From positions 399,501-463,500 of the forward strand of contig JAVXUO010000415.1 in NCBI GenBank assembly GCA_033065855.1: 64,000 bases of DNA, read 5' to 3'. A program made the position numbers and the translations under genes. Under the pieces are notes generated by a model. It was given only the letters and a program-made list of their open reading frames with translations. It was not told the origin of the DNA and made no database searches. Source of the DNA: Escallonia rubra. Its lineage: Eukaryota > Streptophyta > Magnoliopsida > Escalloniales > Escalloniaceae. Positions 44,611-56,324 of the stretch are shown one piece after another; position 1 is the stretch's first letter, and each line of letters begins with the position of its first letter.

Positions 44611-45160
44611 TCCATCCCGGATAAGATTCTCTATATCGGTATACCATGGTCTGGCTACTACATCTTCTTCTATGGGTGCTATTATGAAGCAGTAGGCTGG
44701 TCAGTCTCTCTTCTGTATGACAAATGGTTCTACCTAATGTTCTTCTAGTATGTCTACTATGGAGGTAAGGATGGCCAGGGCATCTGCAAAGTTTTTTTTG
44801 GTTCTGGGTAGGTAATGGAATTCTACATCTTTAAACTAGTCTACAATCTTTTTAAAGTAGGCGTGATATGCTTGTAGACGCTCATCTCTAATTCTCCATA
44901 TACCCTGGATTTGGTATATGATCAATGTTGTATCTCCATACGCCGTGATCTCCCAGACTCCTAGGTTTGGGGCCATCTCTAAACTGATGATAGCTTCATA
45001 GTCGGCGGTGTTGTTAGTACCGTCAAAAGTCAACTTGATAGTTATAGGCGAATGAGCTCCATTTGGCGAGATTAACAAAATCCCTACTCCAAAACCTTTA
45101 TTCTTCGTTGCTCCATCAAAGTAAAAATGCCATCTTATCTTCATTTCGACAATGTATACT
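44611..45160 (-). pseudogene. Tat-type RNase H
   Basis: ATG-like start MKIRWHFYFDGATKNKGFGVG, then SPITIKLTFDGTNNTADYEA, GDTTLIIYQIQGIWRIRDERLQ and FHYLPRTKKNFADALA, ending in RPWYTDIENLIRDG at about 44640. These are the three motif regions of the Tat RNase H followed by the linker toward integrase. The 102-codon first part is open. It is cut at 44610 by the gypsy LTR; integrase resumes at 27211. Confidence 0.87.
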
Positions 45161-45898
45161 CCTTCATCTGGGAACTTCTCATCTCATCAACTAGTATAAT
45201 CTGTCGGGCAATCGGTCGGCTAACATGTTGGCCCACGACCTTCCTTTTGATCGACTTATGTGTGTTATTGGTGATATCAAATTTGGACAACAACAGTAGC
45301 CACTTAGCAGTACAGTTTGATAGGATAGGCTTCTGGAACAAGTACTCCATGGGGTCCATTCTGGCCAACAACCTGATAGGGTGCGCCAGGACGTAGTGGC
45401 TCAATCTTTGAGTTATGCAAACCAAAAGACACGCATCTTTTCTCTAGTGCCTAATAATTTGCCTCCCCTAAGGTCAAATTCTTACTCACATAATATATGG
45501 CCCGCTTTACTAATGAATTCTCAAAGTGCTGGGTAACATAGCTCCGGTTGCGATGGCAGTCAAGGTCAGGTATAGTAATAAAGGGCTACCGGGTATAGGC
45601 GGGCTTAAGACTGGAGGGTTGCTAAGGTACTGTTTGATTTTGTAAAAAGATTCCTAGCCTAGGGGAATCCGCTCCTTGTTTGAATCATTCTTCAACAGTT
45701 TGAACACGGGTTCACAAATATGATTAACTGGGATATAAACCGACTGATGTATTGTATTCTTTCCAGGAATCCCTGAATCTCCTTCTAGGTTATGGGTGGA
45801 GGCATCTTACCTACGGCTTTGGTTTTGGCTGAGTCCACCTCTATCCATCGTTTACTCACTTTGAAACCTAACAACTTCTCGACTGTGACTCCAAACAC
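45161..45898 (-). pseudogene. RT thumb and archaic RNase H region of Tat B
   Basis: Minus-strand pieces such as LGIFLQNQTVP, NLTLGEANYXALEK and GPHGVLVPEAYPIKLYC correspond to the region between RT and RNase H of Ty3/gypsy (the first, degenerate RNase H). Multiple stops. Confidence 0.65.
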
Positions 45899-46640
45899 AC
45901 AATTCTGAGGGTTCAATCTCACATGATACTGTCATAACCTTTCGAAGTATTTTCCCCACACTGCAATGGTCTGCCCTCTTCCTCGATGATCATATCATCC
46001 ACATACACTTCCACCTCCTTATGGATCATGTCATGGGACAGGGTGGTAGTAGCTCGCTGGTATGTAGCCCTGGCATTCTTCAGATTGAAAGGCATTACAG
46101 TGTAACAGAAGGTACCCCAAGGGTTGGTAAAGGCTATCTTCTCCTGGTCTTCTGGAGCCATTTTTATCTGGTTGTACCCCGTAAAACAATCCATGAAGGA
46201 TACCAACTCATGCTCAACTGTGTTGTCTATGATTAGGTCTATAATGGGCAAAGGAAAATCATCTTTGGGAGGGGCTCGATTCAGGTCCTAGTACTTCACA
46301 AACATCCTAACTTGATCTGAAGGCTTGGGGACGGGTACGATATTGGCTAGCCAGGTAGGGTACTCAATCACTCGGATGAACTCGATGTGGAGCAACTTCA
46401 TCACTTCCTCTATAACCTTGAGGGACCACTCCGATCTCAACTCACGAACTTTTGTTTGACGGGTTTGGCTTCGGGTAGGATAGGTAGGTGGTGTCCCACC
46501 ATGGATGGTATCAGGCATGTCACTATATGACCAAACAAATACATCAATCAATTTCCTAAGGAGTGCAGTCATCTTTTATCTCTCTATCTCACCTAAACTA
46601 GCCCCTATTTTGATTTATGTTATATTTTTGGGGGAGCCTA
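45899..46640 (-). pseudogene. Tat-type reverse transcriptase
   Basis: Reads IEYPTWLANIVPVPK, RMFVKY-DLNRAPPKDDFPLP, FMDCFTGYNQIKMAPEDQEKI followed by FTNPWGTFCYTVMPF, and YVDDMI at about 45990-46010. The two catalytic aspartates of YVDD and the aspartate of FMDCFTGY are all preserved. Frames are interrupted by a few stops (for example after RMFVKY and at 45919). Confidence 0.9.
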
Positions 46641-47739
46641 TGTTCATTTTAATTGTTTCCTTGGCCACTAGCTTGACACGACTAGATTCTCGGTTATCAA
46701 TTTCTTTCAACATTTCTTTTAAATATTTTTCTCTTCTAAGTCCATTAGGCGTGACTCATCATTAACCGAATTGATTAATTCATCATAGCCTATCTCAGTA
46801 ACCAAAGGATAATTGAAATCAAGCATTACACTATCGATTGAATAGTCTGAAAACACATAATAGGCAAACATATTCAAATTAGCAAAACTGATATAAGCAT
46901 CCAGGTCTTTCGGTTCTGGAGCATCTTTGGCAGCAAGACTTCCATACATAACCTCTCATAGTAAGTGGTCTGTACTCGATCATCTAATTCCGTGTGTCAC
47001 CGTGTGCTTGAGTGATTAGGTATGCTGGGTCCACAGTCTTGTTGTCCACTTCACAAATAAGTATTGAGACAAACATAATTGTGAAGCATGTTGTCATTGC
47101 TTCCAGATCCATCGAATCCACCCAGTTTAAGACTTCTTTAGTATTTCGCTCGGTCTGCACTTGTATTTTTTCATCTTCGACCCACTCACAGTCATATAAT
47201 AACTCCCATCCTTTGATCTGTTTCCCAATCTTAACACTCTAAATTGGCTCCGATAATTCATAGAATGGCCCATTTTCTCCTTCCTTGATGAAGCACCCAT
47301 TCATAGTAGAGATCTTGGTTGTACTCATGAACTTTTCACCTTCCTTATCGCTCTTGGCCTTGACGAGCTTCCGAATAACATCCTTCTTCTCTTTTCAAGT
47401 CGGTTTATACCCTAAGTCGAACTGGTCTTTTTTGTTCTCCATATCTGGGAAACTAGAAATTCCTTGACAGTTTCGGCCTAAACCTTTTCCGGGAAAGTAA
47501 TAGATCTTCCTTAACTTGGGGAGCACTGTCGTACTGCTGCAAAAGGGCAAATGTGAGGAAGTTTTTACCTTGACAGACTTCCTCAAACTCGAGACACTAA
47601 ATCGGGTGATCCATCCTAAATCAACTTAGCATAATATCCAAAGAATCGTGCGGCACCTGAACACTTTCCTTCTCAACCTGTCCGACCTGCGACAAATATG
47701 AATCTCCCATTATGGTGAAAACAACATCGTTCAACACAA
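46641..47739 (-). pseudogene. Linker between protease and RT of Tat B
   Basis: The minus reading is largely open in pieces, acidic and without a known domain (for example FNYPLVTEIGYDELI near 46790 and DDEWVEDEKIQVQTERN near 47170). Tat elements have such a long variable spacer. It ends at KMTALLRKLIDVFVWSYSDMP near 46500-46570, which is the usual start of RT. Confidence 0.6.
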
Positions 47740-48060
47740 ACTTGACCTTTTGGTGTTACATAGAGGGGATTGCATCCACATAGTGTATCCAAGGTCGACC
47801 CAACATAAGATTAAAAGTGGCCAAAATATCCAATACCTGAAACTCAACATCAAAGCTAGTGAAACCCACATTCATAGGAAGCTTCACTATATCGATTACC
47901 TCCCTTATGACGTTATTGTATGCTCAGATGGCTTGGTTGGAAGGAGTGAACTTCTACAAATCTATTCCAACGGCATGAACAGTGCATAAGGGACATATAT
48001 TTAGAGCGGAACCGTTGTCTATAAGGATTAGAAAAATCCTTTAATCAAGCACTTGCATGG
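47740..48060 (-). pseudogene. Tat-type aspartic protease
   Basis: ILIDNGSALNICPL at about 48000-48035 is the protease active-site segment (DNGSALN is characteristic of Tat). Downstream FDVEFQVLDILATFNLMLGRPWIHYVDAI (in parts) matches the second conserved region, including LGRPWIH. A 3.5-kb solo LTR is inserted just upstream at 48073. Confidence 0.85.
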
Positions 48061-49849
48061 TGATACGGAGCGGGTAACATCCCGGAATTTCCGGAACGTT
48101 AACACTCGATCAATCGTTTACGCTAAGACAATAGAACCCCCAACTCAACCAATTTAAATACATCCACAAGTCAGAGCAACTAAACCATCGAGTAATATAG
48201 TACTCTTAGCGTACTATCATAGTTGAAACATCAAGTCTAACTCAAGAATTCTAAGTAACAATAATGACCCACGCAGGGGTTCTAATGACTAAGACTGAAA
48301 TTTAAATTCTCTTTCTTGCGCTCAAATCTATTCCACACCCAAGCGATCTATTGTTCGATATTACCTATGGAAAGGAAGTCAAAGGGAGTGAGCTTTTGAG
48401 AGCTCAGTAAGTTCGCTCAAATGAAGAAACTACGAAACAATTACAGATGCAATTCATCAAGATTTTCAAAAGAAGAATCATAACAAGTTCGATCAGACAT
48501 CAATACGATTTTCAGATACGATGCAAACGATCACGAATACAATAACATGAGCAATTGCAAAGCCACACAGGCAGTGCAGGATAATCACTTAGCAAAGCCA
48601 CGAAGGCGATGCCCATTAACACTATCCACCGGCTAGTCCATCAAGGCACTAGCCCACACCAATACACTGGCTAGTCCGTCAAGGCACTAGCCCACACCAA
48701 TACACCAAATCCTCCAATATACACCAACTCCCGCCAACCACACCAACGCAGAAACCCATGCCAATTACAGAATGACAACAAATCGATAATGCAACATGTT
48801 ATTCAATGCTCGATGGACAAGAATTAATGAGCACCGATAAGAGTTTCAACAAACGTCTTAAGGCTCAATGAAAGGTTCATATGGCAAACAATGCGACTTT
48901 ATCAAAATAACAGAATCCAAAGAATAGCGATAACAATTCAAAAAAATATCAGAGGACAAATAGAGGAAACTGGGTTTCAGAAGAAATCCCTTACCTCGGT
49001 CCAAGCTATGCACTGCTAAACAACTTCGATCCAAATCCTTTGAATTAACCTAGGTCAGGCAAATTATTTATCAGAACACTATCCACACTAATATATTATA
49101 AACCTAATATAACTACCCACAACATACTCATTTCTCTATCCGGAACGACGAACTTCAAAGCAGTTTTCCACTCGGTCAACCTAACCCGACACTCGTCACA
49201 CTCGACGAGGCTCCGACACATCCAAAAAATATTCTTAACGTTCATTAAGCATTATTTATAGCTTAATACAGCATATGGGATAAAAATATATATTTTTGAT
49301 TATTTTCGAATTAAAAATAATTTTCTTAAATACACTAAAACCAATAAATTTCCATAATTGCTTCTAGCTGGAAATAAGGACTCATAATTTTTATACAAGC
49401 CTTAATATATGTATAAAAATTATAGAAATAAAAATCCGGATTTAAAAGGCACTAAAACTATTTCTTTATTTTTCGTTTTGCTAAATTCAATGCGATACAG
49501 AAAATGATGGCAAATCAACTCCAAAACTTATTAAACTTTTACTGAGCCTTTCTTATAGTATAAAAACATTACCCTAACTTTTCCAAAACATTTTCATGGG
49601 TTTAAAGGCTTTAAAAGATTTTTATAGATCAGAACTTGCAGAAACTATAATAAATACATACAATATCAGAAAAATATGAAATGTTCACAGAAATTATAAT
49701 ATTTCACCAAGAATCATCCTGTAAATTTTCAGAAATTTTGGACAAGTGTACAGTACCCAACAGCCACGTGATACACTGTTCATGCACAGTGTACCACTTT
49801 AACTGCTTAGACCCATTACTGTTCATCACCTTCTTCTCTTCTTTCAGCT

Positions 49850-50800
49850 TATGTACAAACCCATTACACAAATATACACGCATGCACACAAAACCACTTC
49901 TCGACAGCCCCTTCTTCCTCTTTCAAATGCCACCAAACCCACTTTTTCACCCACATAACATGCAGACACAACCCTCCAAAACATCACCCATATCACTTCT
50001 CACAAATCACAGCAAAAGCCACTGCCTTTCGGCAGTGGTTTCTTCTTCTTCTTGTCCAACAAACCTCATACCCACAAGCAAAACAGTCGCGGCTACCTTC
50101 CTGTATTCACGTAAAACCCATCACACTTGTAGTCATATTACATCCACTCATATACACACCCCATACATTACACTATACACTTGCAAGGCTTTATCTTCCC
50201 AAGCATCTAACAGTCACAACAAATTCACTGCGGGAACTTCTTCTTGCTCAAATAACACACATGCGCTTCCCACCTTCTCTCATAACCTGATACATGAATA
50301 TACACCCCTGCATCACTCCATGTAGCACCACCACTTTGCATCCATATTCTCACACACCCAGGCTCATGTTTTCCCGTCCATTATGCACAGCAACACAACA
50401 AAAACTCACACACAATATATACCATATTTCCTCACTCCCATACCCAGCTGCCTTCCCTTCCACACCCACACACATTCGTCGTACACTACATGCAAATACC
50501 CACATCACGCTGCACCCGAACAACCCATACGCACACCCTTTCTGGACAGCCGTGGCTGTCTCTCTCTCAATCTCACAGCTAAGGCAAACCCACAAACTTC
50601 TATGGTTTTCACACTTTCAACACATTCACACCATTGCACCACCTATACCCAGTCACCCTCACATCAATATATACATACCAGTAGATGCACAAACATACAC
50701 AACTTCACTCTTTCCTTTTTTCTCCTTCCATAAACACACACTAAGCACCTATTGCAGAAATTTATACAACACACACTTAGGCACACTATATAACATCAAT
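49850..50800 (+). repeat. CA-rich low-complexity tract in the solo LTR
   Basis: High in ACACA, CACCC and ACATAC words with few G. It produces overlapping plus-strand ORFs of up to 214 codons rich in His, Thr, Ser and Pro with no domain. The same composition on the opposite strand marks the LTRs at 27211 and 41722. Confidence 0.85.
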
Positions 50801-51467
50801 ACCCATGCCCGGCAGTCTCATTCTCACAGCTTCTCACAAACACCTTGAATCGCCGTATCCTTTCGCGGCCAAAAACCCAATGTCCCAACGGTATCCCACT
50901 ATTAAACACAACTCACCCGCAAATCTCACATTAAACGCACGGAAGCACACTGAATACACATCCATTAACAGCCCACCCTTAATCCTACAAGTCATTGAAA
51001 AAAAAAAGAAACCAGGAAAAAGAAAAGGTTAGAAACTTACTGGAAGAGATCTCGCCAGAAAAACCATTGCCGTCTTTCCCTTCCTCTCTTTCTCTAGAAC
51101 TCCCATCCGTGACTCAGGAAACAAGCAAGAACCATTAGGGTCGGCTGCTCTCTGGGTGCAACTTTACACAAAAACCCTAACTTGGTAAGTTACCAAGAGC
51201 CCCCTAGAATTTTGTTAGGTTTTCTAATTTTACCCGTAACTTTCTCTTATTACAAAGAGGCCCAAATACATATTTATGATAAATTATTACACTAGAGAAA
51301 TTTTAACGGGTTTGCTACATGACCCATTTCACTAATCGTCGCTGAAAGTATAGTGAAACTAATAAAATAAATAAGTAAATAACTCGTCTTTCAAAAGTTG
51401 TTAAAAATAAAAATATTGATTCTAAATAAGAATATCGTCTCTAAAAGTAGACGTCGATAATAAGTAA

Positions 51468-51470
<3 letters not shown>

Positions 51471-51511
<41 letters not shown>
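51471..51511. repeat. (TA)n microsatellite
   Basis: An uninterrupted AT run of about 40 bases within the solo LTR. Confidence 0.97.
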
Positions 51512-51513
<2 letters not shown>

Positions 51514-51563
51514 CCGCTAAAATTTCTAATTAAATCCAAAAAGTATCGGGCTGTTACGGAGCG

Positions 51564-52880
51564 GGTAATTGTGACTTGGTTGGGTTTTATGTAAATCAGA
51601 CTCAGAAATGTTAGAACATTCACATAATGTATAGCCCCTAGCACTTAGGGCAGATCTTTGGGCTGAACTTGGATCAGTATCTGGGCTTTGCTGATAAGTT
51701 TGATAAGGGCCTGGCGGTAAGAGTACGAGATTGACAGTAACCCCTATATATAAATATTGGCTTGGGTCTTCTTCAACTATCGAATAACCTCATCATCCGG
51801 AGGGTCTTGAGAGAACAATTTCATATGTAGCTAGCTGGGCGGGTCTGGTACACTCGATTGATCGGGTTAAGTGGGATACGCTGGGATTGGGTCAAAAAAT
51901 ACACCCAATTTCTTTATCATATTCTTCTTCCACAATGAAAGTTTCTCCAAACAACAACTCATCCAAAATACGCATCACATAAATACGGTAAAGACTCATA
52001 AGCAGACACTGACTTTGAAACTGTCTGGCTGGTGGGAACTATATAAATGGTCGGATCCATAACTAACTGGCCATGATCAATACAGTTAACCCCATAGACA
52101 GGCAATGGTTCTTCTTGGACATTTGGTCTAACAGGAAGGGACACTTCACCCTTGTCGATGAGATCTTGTATGGCATGTCAGATGGTGATGCATGTGTCCG
52201 TGGGGTGCCCATATCCCTGAGTACAAAAGGCATTCACGTCATATCTGACGGGTATCACCGATAGTGTGGAGGTAGGCGGTAGCTAGAAAACCATTCCCAT
52301 CCTTAGCAACTGTTCAAAAACCTTGGGGATCAGTGCGTTCAAAGGGGTGGACTTTCGCCTAGGCTCTACAGTGGGCCCCGACATTACTACTCGAGGTGCT
52401 TGTACAGTGTAAACATTGTTGGTTGCTGCGGGCTTAGGCTATACACTGGAACTCCTTGCTCTTGGTGGTTTTGACTCGCGAGAAATTGTCCCCTTGTTCG
52501 TTGCATCCTATTTCTGAATAATGGATCCCATGAGAGCTTTGAACAACGTGTGATAATGACAAAAAATGTAATCGTTATAGACCAGAAGAAGATTGCTTCT
52601 CACAATGTTCACTTGCTCTTACTCAGTCGGGCGATTCACCATTGGAGCTGCCTTATCAAGATGAAAGCTGAAACAGACTCTCTCGGGTCTTGCTTCATAG
52701 TTTCTAAATCTCTACAGTGATATCTAGGTCTGCATTATATTAATAATGTCTAACAAACTCTCTCACCACGTCTTCCCAAGTGCAAAATTAGGCTTCTTCC
52801 AAAGTAAGGAACCATCGAGAAGCGGCTCTGATAAGGGATTATTTTTTGGTTAGGGTAGTAAAACCATTCTGGAGATCTTT
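51564..52880 (-). pseudogene. Tat-type gag
   Basis: Minus reading contains LIRAASRWFLTLEEA-FCTWEDVVREFVRHY-YNADLDIT (about 52830-52715), the hallmark capsid region of Tat gag with a stop replacing a Gln in two places. There are decayed downstream parts, including GPETIYVVPTSQTV-like sequence near 52040. The left end, LPPGPYQTYQQSPDTDPSSA near 51690, is the Pro/Gln-rich tail before the protease. No CCHC knuckle is recognisable. Confidence 0.75.
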
Positions 52881-53109
52881 CTGAAGTTCACTAATGATAA
52901 GGACTAAATCGGAGATATATGGAATTCTTCGGCCATTGGAGTTCGTGAGAGTTTTTTGGACAAGTCTCGCTACTAACCACGCTTAGCCTTAACTGTATAG
53001 GGAAAGTGGTCAAAATTTTAATAATACATTTCACATATATCAACCTGGTTGGTTCATACCCTGGTGGGGGAAAAAGGGGAAATGTTTCTGGTCTGGAGGG
53101 TATTTTCTC

Positions 53110-53480
53110 GAGTTTTAGAAAAGGGGGTTGACTAACCATCACCGATTGGTCAGTGGGCTGAGGCTTATTTCTGGGAATTTTTTCTAGAAACTCTTCTGGA
53201 AGAAAAGGCATTCTGACTAATCGTCTGGTCATCTCTGGTCATCCGGGACGATGACCGGCCGGTAGGTTGGTGGTTCGAGAGGATTTTTCTGTGAATTTTC
53301 TTGAAGGTCATGATTTCTGACTAACCGTTCAGTTATCCAGGATGATAACTGATCGGTTGGTCAGTGGGTTTGATCAGGGTATGAACTAGCCAGTTTCAAA
53401 GTTTTCAAGCAAATGCACAAACTGACTAACCGTCCAGTTAGGACTGCAGATAATCAGCCGGTTAGTCAGTGTCTTCCCTT
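53110..53480 (-). repeat. Leader tandem repeats of Tat B
   Basis: Four units of about 100 bases, each with TGACTAACCGTTCAGTTATCC / GATGACCGGCCGGTAGGTTGG-like sequence and GATTGGTCAGTGGG. They are the inverse-orientation counterpart of 12431-12985, at the same place between PBS and gag. A 113-codon minus ORF here (52891-53232) is the result of low-stop repeat sequence plus the gag N-terminus. Confidence 0.85.
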
Positions 53481-53991
53481 TTTCTTGCAAAATTACAAAT
53501 TTAGCTTACATAATGTTGATGGTTTCCCTGCCAACATGCCACAGGCCAATACAAGTCATTCCAGCATAAAGGGCAGAACACTGAATGGTACGGGTGTGAG
53601 TTTTTCTCCTTATAACACCAGCATAAAGATCATTCCATCGGCTCGACTGTACCACATACCTCATACACGTAACTATGGACTTAATAATGGGCGATCACCA
53701 CGTACAAGTCATTTAGTATCCAAGAATCCAGGAGAAATCTTTAGTACGAGGCACGTGGAGTTGAGAACTTGATCGAGAATTTGCCTTGAACCCAGGAGAA
53801 CCAAGGGCCTCGAGTGTGTCGCTCGCAAATGGGTGGGTCAGAGTAAAATGTGCACCTTTGCAGGGTATGGAAATAAAAGCTCAAGTACCACAATTATATC
53901 ATATTGTACATACCACATAAAAATATAAGAAAAATACAACAAGGCGAAAATTACGAGAAACTTTTCAAGTCTAGTCCTCTTAGTTTTTTTA
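53481..53991 (-). other. Leader of Tat B, non-coding
   Basis: Between PBS and leader repeats. No gene; the end next to the PBS (TTTTCAAGTCTAGTCCTCTTAG) is the reverse complement of the start of the Tat A leader (CTAAGAGATCTAGACTTGAAA), confirming the two elements are one family. Confidence 0.7.
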
Positions 53992-54010
53992 GTCCCCAAC
54001 AGAGTCGCCA
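53992..54010 (-). other. Tat-type primer-binding site (Tat B)
   Basis: GTCCCCAACAGAGTCGCCA is TGGCGACTCTGTTGGGGAC on the minus strand, close to the Ogre/Tat tRNA-Arg-type site, one base from the LTR edge at 54012. Confidence 0.88.
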
Positions 54011-54011
54011 C

Positions 54012-56324
54012 TATGGCACACCCCCCTCGGAACAATCCCTAGAAAAAGAGGATTTTATGGAGTCACCATCTTATTTAATAAAGGAAAATAAGAAGAAAAT
54101 AATCAAAAAGTGACTCAAAGATGCCCAAGAAGGATGATTGATCTATTTACGCACGGGAAGGTGCCTTTTGGTCTCTACTTTATTTCTAGTTATTAATGGC
54201 CTCAAAACATGTAGTATGTAAAAATATGACAAAAACAAACCTAATTTAATTTAAATGTTATTTAGCTTGAACTTGACAACTGGGGTCAAGTGGCGTACGT
54301 ATCCGATTGGAGTAATCGCAATCAAAACTGCTATAGTTCAACACTGGTCTTACAAGAAGTAATCTGAATTTAGAATTTAGACTTTAGACAAGGAAAATGA
54401 AAATAACCTTTTTTGCCTTTTTGAAATGAAATGCGATTACGGGGAAGGGATAATAATCTATATGATTTCTACCCTATGAAAGCTTAAAAAAGTTACCTCG
54501 CAATTCAGCTTGCCTTGATGACTCTGGAATACTTGTCGTTGGGTCCACAATGCAAAGAACAAAGTTATGCTTTTAGAGTGATCTGGATGGCTAAGATTCT
54601 CGAGAGAGGTAAGACGTCATTTCACGAGGAAATGGCGTGCAAACTCTAAAGAGAATAAGCTCATAGACTTAAAGTCTGACGCTTTTTTTAAAGTGTTCAG
54701 GATAGGAGAATATGATAAGATTGACAACGCTAATCTACATGGCGAGAGATAAGTTAGAATAAGTGATAAAATCGCAGATTGACAAAAGTCAAGTAGCCGG
54801 CCTGTTAGTCGAAAACTGGCCGGTTCACCCTATTTATTAAAAATATTTTCTTGAATTTTGGGGCATTATCTGACCCTAATTTGGGTAATGATTTCTGAAA
54901 TCACATGTAGGATGTACCAGATTTGGTAAGCTATTTCTTAACCATAAAATGGAATGATTTTATCTTCACATCAAGGATAAATCATGGATTATTTTCCAAA
55001 TTCATTATAGACAAATTGCATCCTTTAAGATAATCTAGACCATGGACCGGATCTAATCTACATGAACGGGACTAATGCAGTGGACTGGACATGTAGTGGA
55101 CTGGACTGCATTGTACTGAACTGGATGGAACAATTAAACTAGATTGGACCACATTAATTAAATAAACTAGACTAAATCAAATATTTGAAACATATTATTA
55201 AGCCCAAACTCAATAATCCCTTTTAATTAATAATGAAGCCCATTATTTAACTAATGGGGTATGTACAAGATGATCTACCACTTCTGAGGAAGAATTGGTA
55301 CTCCCTCTGTCCCACATAATTCAATCATTTTTCTTGCACGTACATTAAAGATATTAGTCAAATTTGGTATGTTTTCCATTCTACCCTTAAGAGATAGAAG
55401 GGGAAGAAAGTAGGCCAAGATAGAAAAAATAAATTAGTTGAGTGTTAAATATGGAGAGACAAATAGAGTAGAAAGGTCTAAGAAGGTCTAAGAAGGTGAG
55501 CCAGGAGAGAGAAAATGAGTTGGTGGAGAGTTGAATGTGGAGAGAGAAATAGAATATAAAAAAAAGTATAAAAACGCTAAATATGTAAAAATACATGCAT
55601 AATCATTCTTAATTTGGAAAGTGTGCAATTTTTGTGAGACGGCCCAACAAGAAAATATAATCAACTTATGTGGGGACAAAGGGAGTATTAAAACACTAGG
55701 GAGAAAACGCTTGTCCTTGAAATTGTAGCCCAATGAATCTATTTATAGAGGTTTGGGTGCCGTAAATGATAAGGATGACTATCCTAGTCTGTGATCTGGT
55801 GATAAAGCAGCATATCTGATGAAAATCCAAAACTTAAAAAACAAACTGCTTACAGGTCGATTAGTCGAAAACCGGCCAGTTTACCCATCAATTTTTATAT
55901 ATTTTATTACAAATTTTGAGGCAATATTATGTCCCAAAATAGGTAATTATCTGAATCAGCTGTCAGGGATAATACCATATTTGGGAAAGACTTCCCATAT
56001 TCCCACCAATCACTTTGTCTCTCAAATTGATCCTAAGTCTCCAAGTCAAACTTTCCTTCTTGACTCTAACTTAACTTGGGTTAATCTCAACTAACTAGGC
56101 TAGTTACCCGATGGACCGGGCCTAATTAATTTGGGCTAAATTGACTGGATTGGACAGAAAAACAGACTATTGTACTGGACTGACTAAGCTGAATTAAGTA
56201 AATAAGGCCTATCACTTATTATCAGGTTTTCACCCACCATTAAATAATGAAATTTATTTATTGATAAAGCCCAGCACAAATTAATAAAAATATAAAATAA
56301 AACTAGAAAAATGGGATGTCTACA
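54012..56324 (-). mobile_element. 5' LTR of Tat B, with inner duplication and MITE
   Basis: In element sense it runs from TGTAGACATCCC (56324) to TGTGCCATA (54012). A TATA box CTATAAATAG (plus-strand CTATTTATAG near 55738-55748) suits the U3/R border. A segment of about 500 bases occurs twice, at about 54780-55295 and 55840-56310, each with the CCGGCC...TTAGTCGAAAA motif followed by TGGACTGGACT-type and AATAATGAA...AAGCCCA blocks. The copies flank a Stowaway-like MITE. The right flank looks like the 3' end of another Tat element. Confidence 0.75.
55299..55687. mobile_element. Stowaway-like (Tc1/mariner) MITE
   Basis: The element is 55301-55685. Termini CTCCCTCTGTCCCACATAA and TTATGTGGGGACAAAGGGAG are inverted repeats that match the well-known CTCCCTCYGTCCCA end of plant Stowaway elements, and TA dinucleotides flank both sides. 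Length 385 bases, no coding capacity. Inside, an AGAAGGTCTA unit is doubled at 55480-55495. Confidence 0.93.

Larger units (their letters stand above)
48068..51563 (-). mobile_element. Solo LTR of 3.5 kb inserted at Tat B gag-protease
   Basis: The element is 48073-51558, flanked by GAGCG at 48068-48072 and 51559-51563. Ends are GGTAACATCCCGG and CGGGCTGTTACG, one base off the TG/CA rule at each side. It shares internal blocks with the solo LTR at 57000-58525 in inverse orientation: the ACCGGCTAGTCCATCAAGGCACTAG repeat, the TGCAAAGCCACACAGGCAGTGC block and the GAGCTTTTGAGAGCTCAGTAAG block. It carries about 1 kb of CA-rich sequence (49850-50800), the reverse of the GT-rich tract in the gypsy LTRs. 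No internal domain or PBS/PPT, so a solo LTR. Confidence 0.87.
20405..56324 (-). mobile_element. Tat B: disrupted Tat/Ogre-like Ty3/gypsy element
   Basis: Reading right to left: LTR 54012-56324, PBS 53992-54010, leader repeats 53110-53480, gag about 51564-52880, protease about 47740-48060, RT about 45900-46640, RNase H about 44630-45160, integrase 26470-27211, antisense accessory ORFs 24647-26172 and 21596-23983, 3' untranslated repeats to 20405. The 3' LTR is missing. Insertions within it are a solo LTR (48073-51558) and a gypsy element (27211-44610) that itself holds a copia element. The DNGSALN protease motif, the AIDYFTEWLEA integrase segment and the tRNA-Arg-type PBS assign it to Tat. 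About 330 bases between RNase H and the integrase core, including the HHCC zinc domain, are missing at the gypsy insertion. Confidence 0.85.

Noticed and set aside
49681..50848. Overlapping plus-strand ORFs of 214, 184 and 116 codons
   Set aside because: They lie in a CA-rich low-complexity part of a solo LTR, overlap in different frames, are His/Thr/Ser/Pro-rich, and contain no domain.
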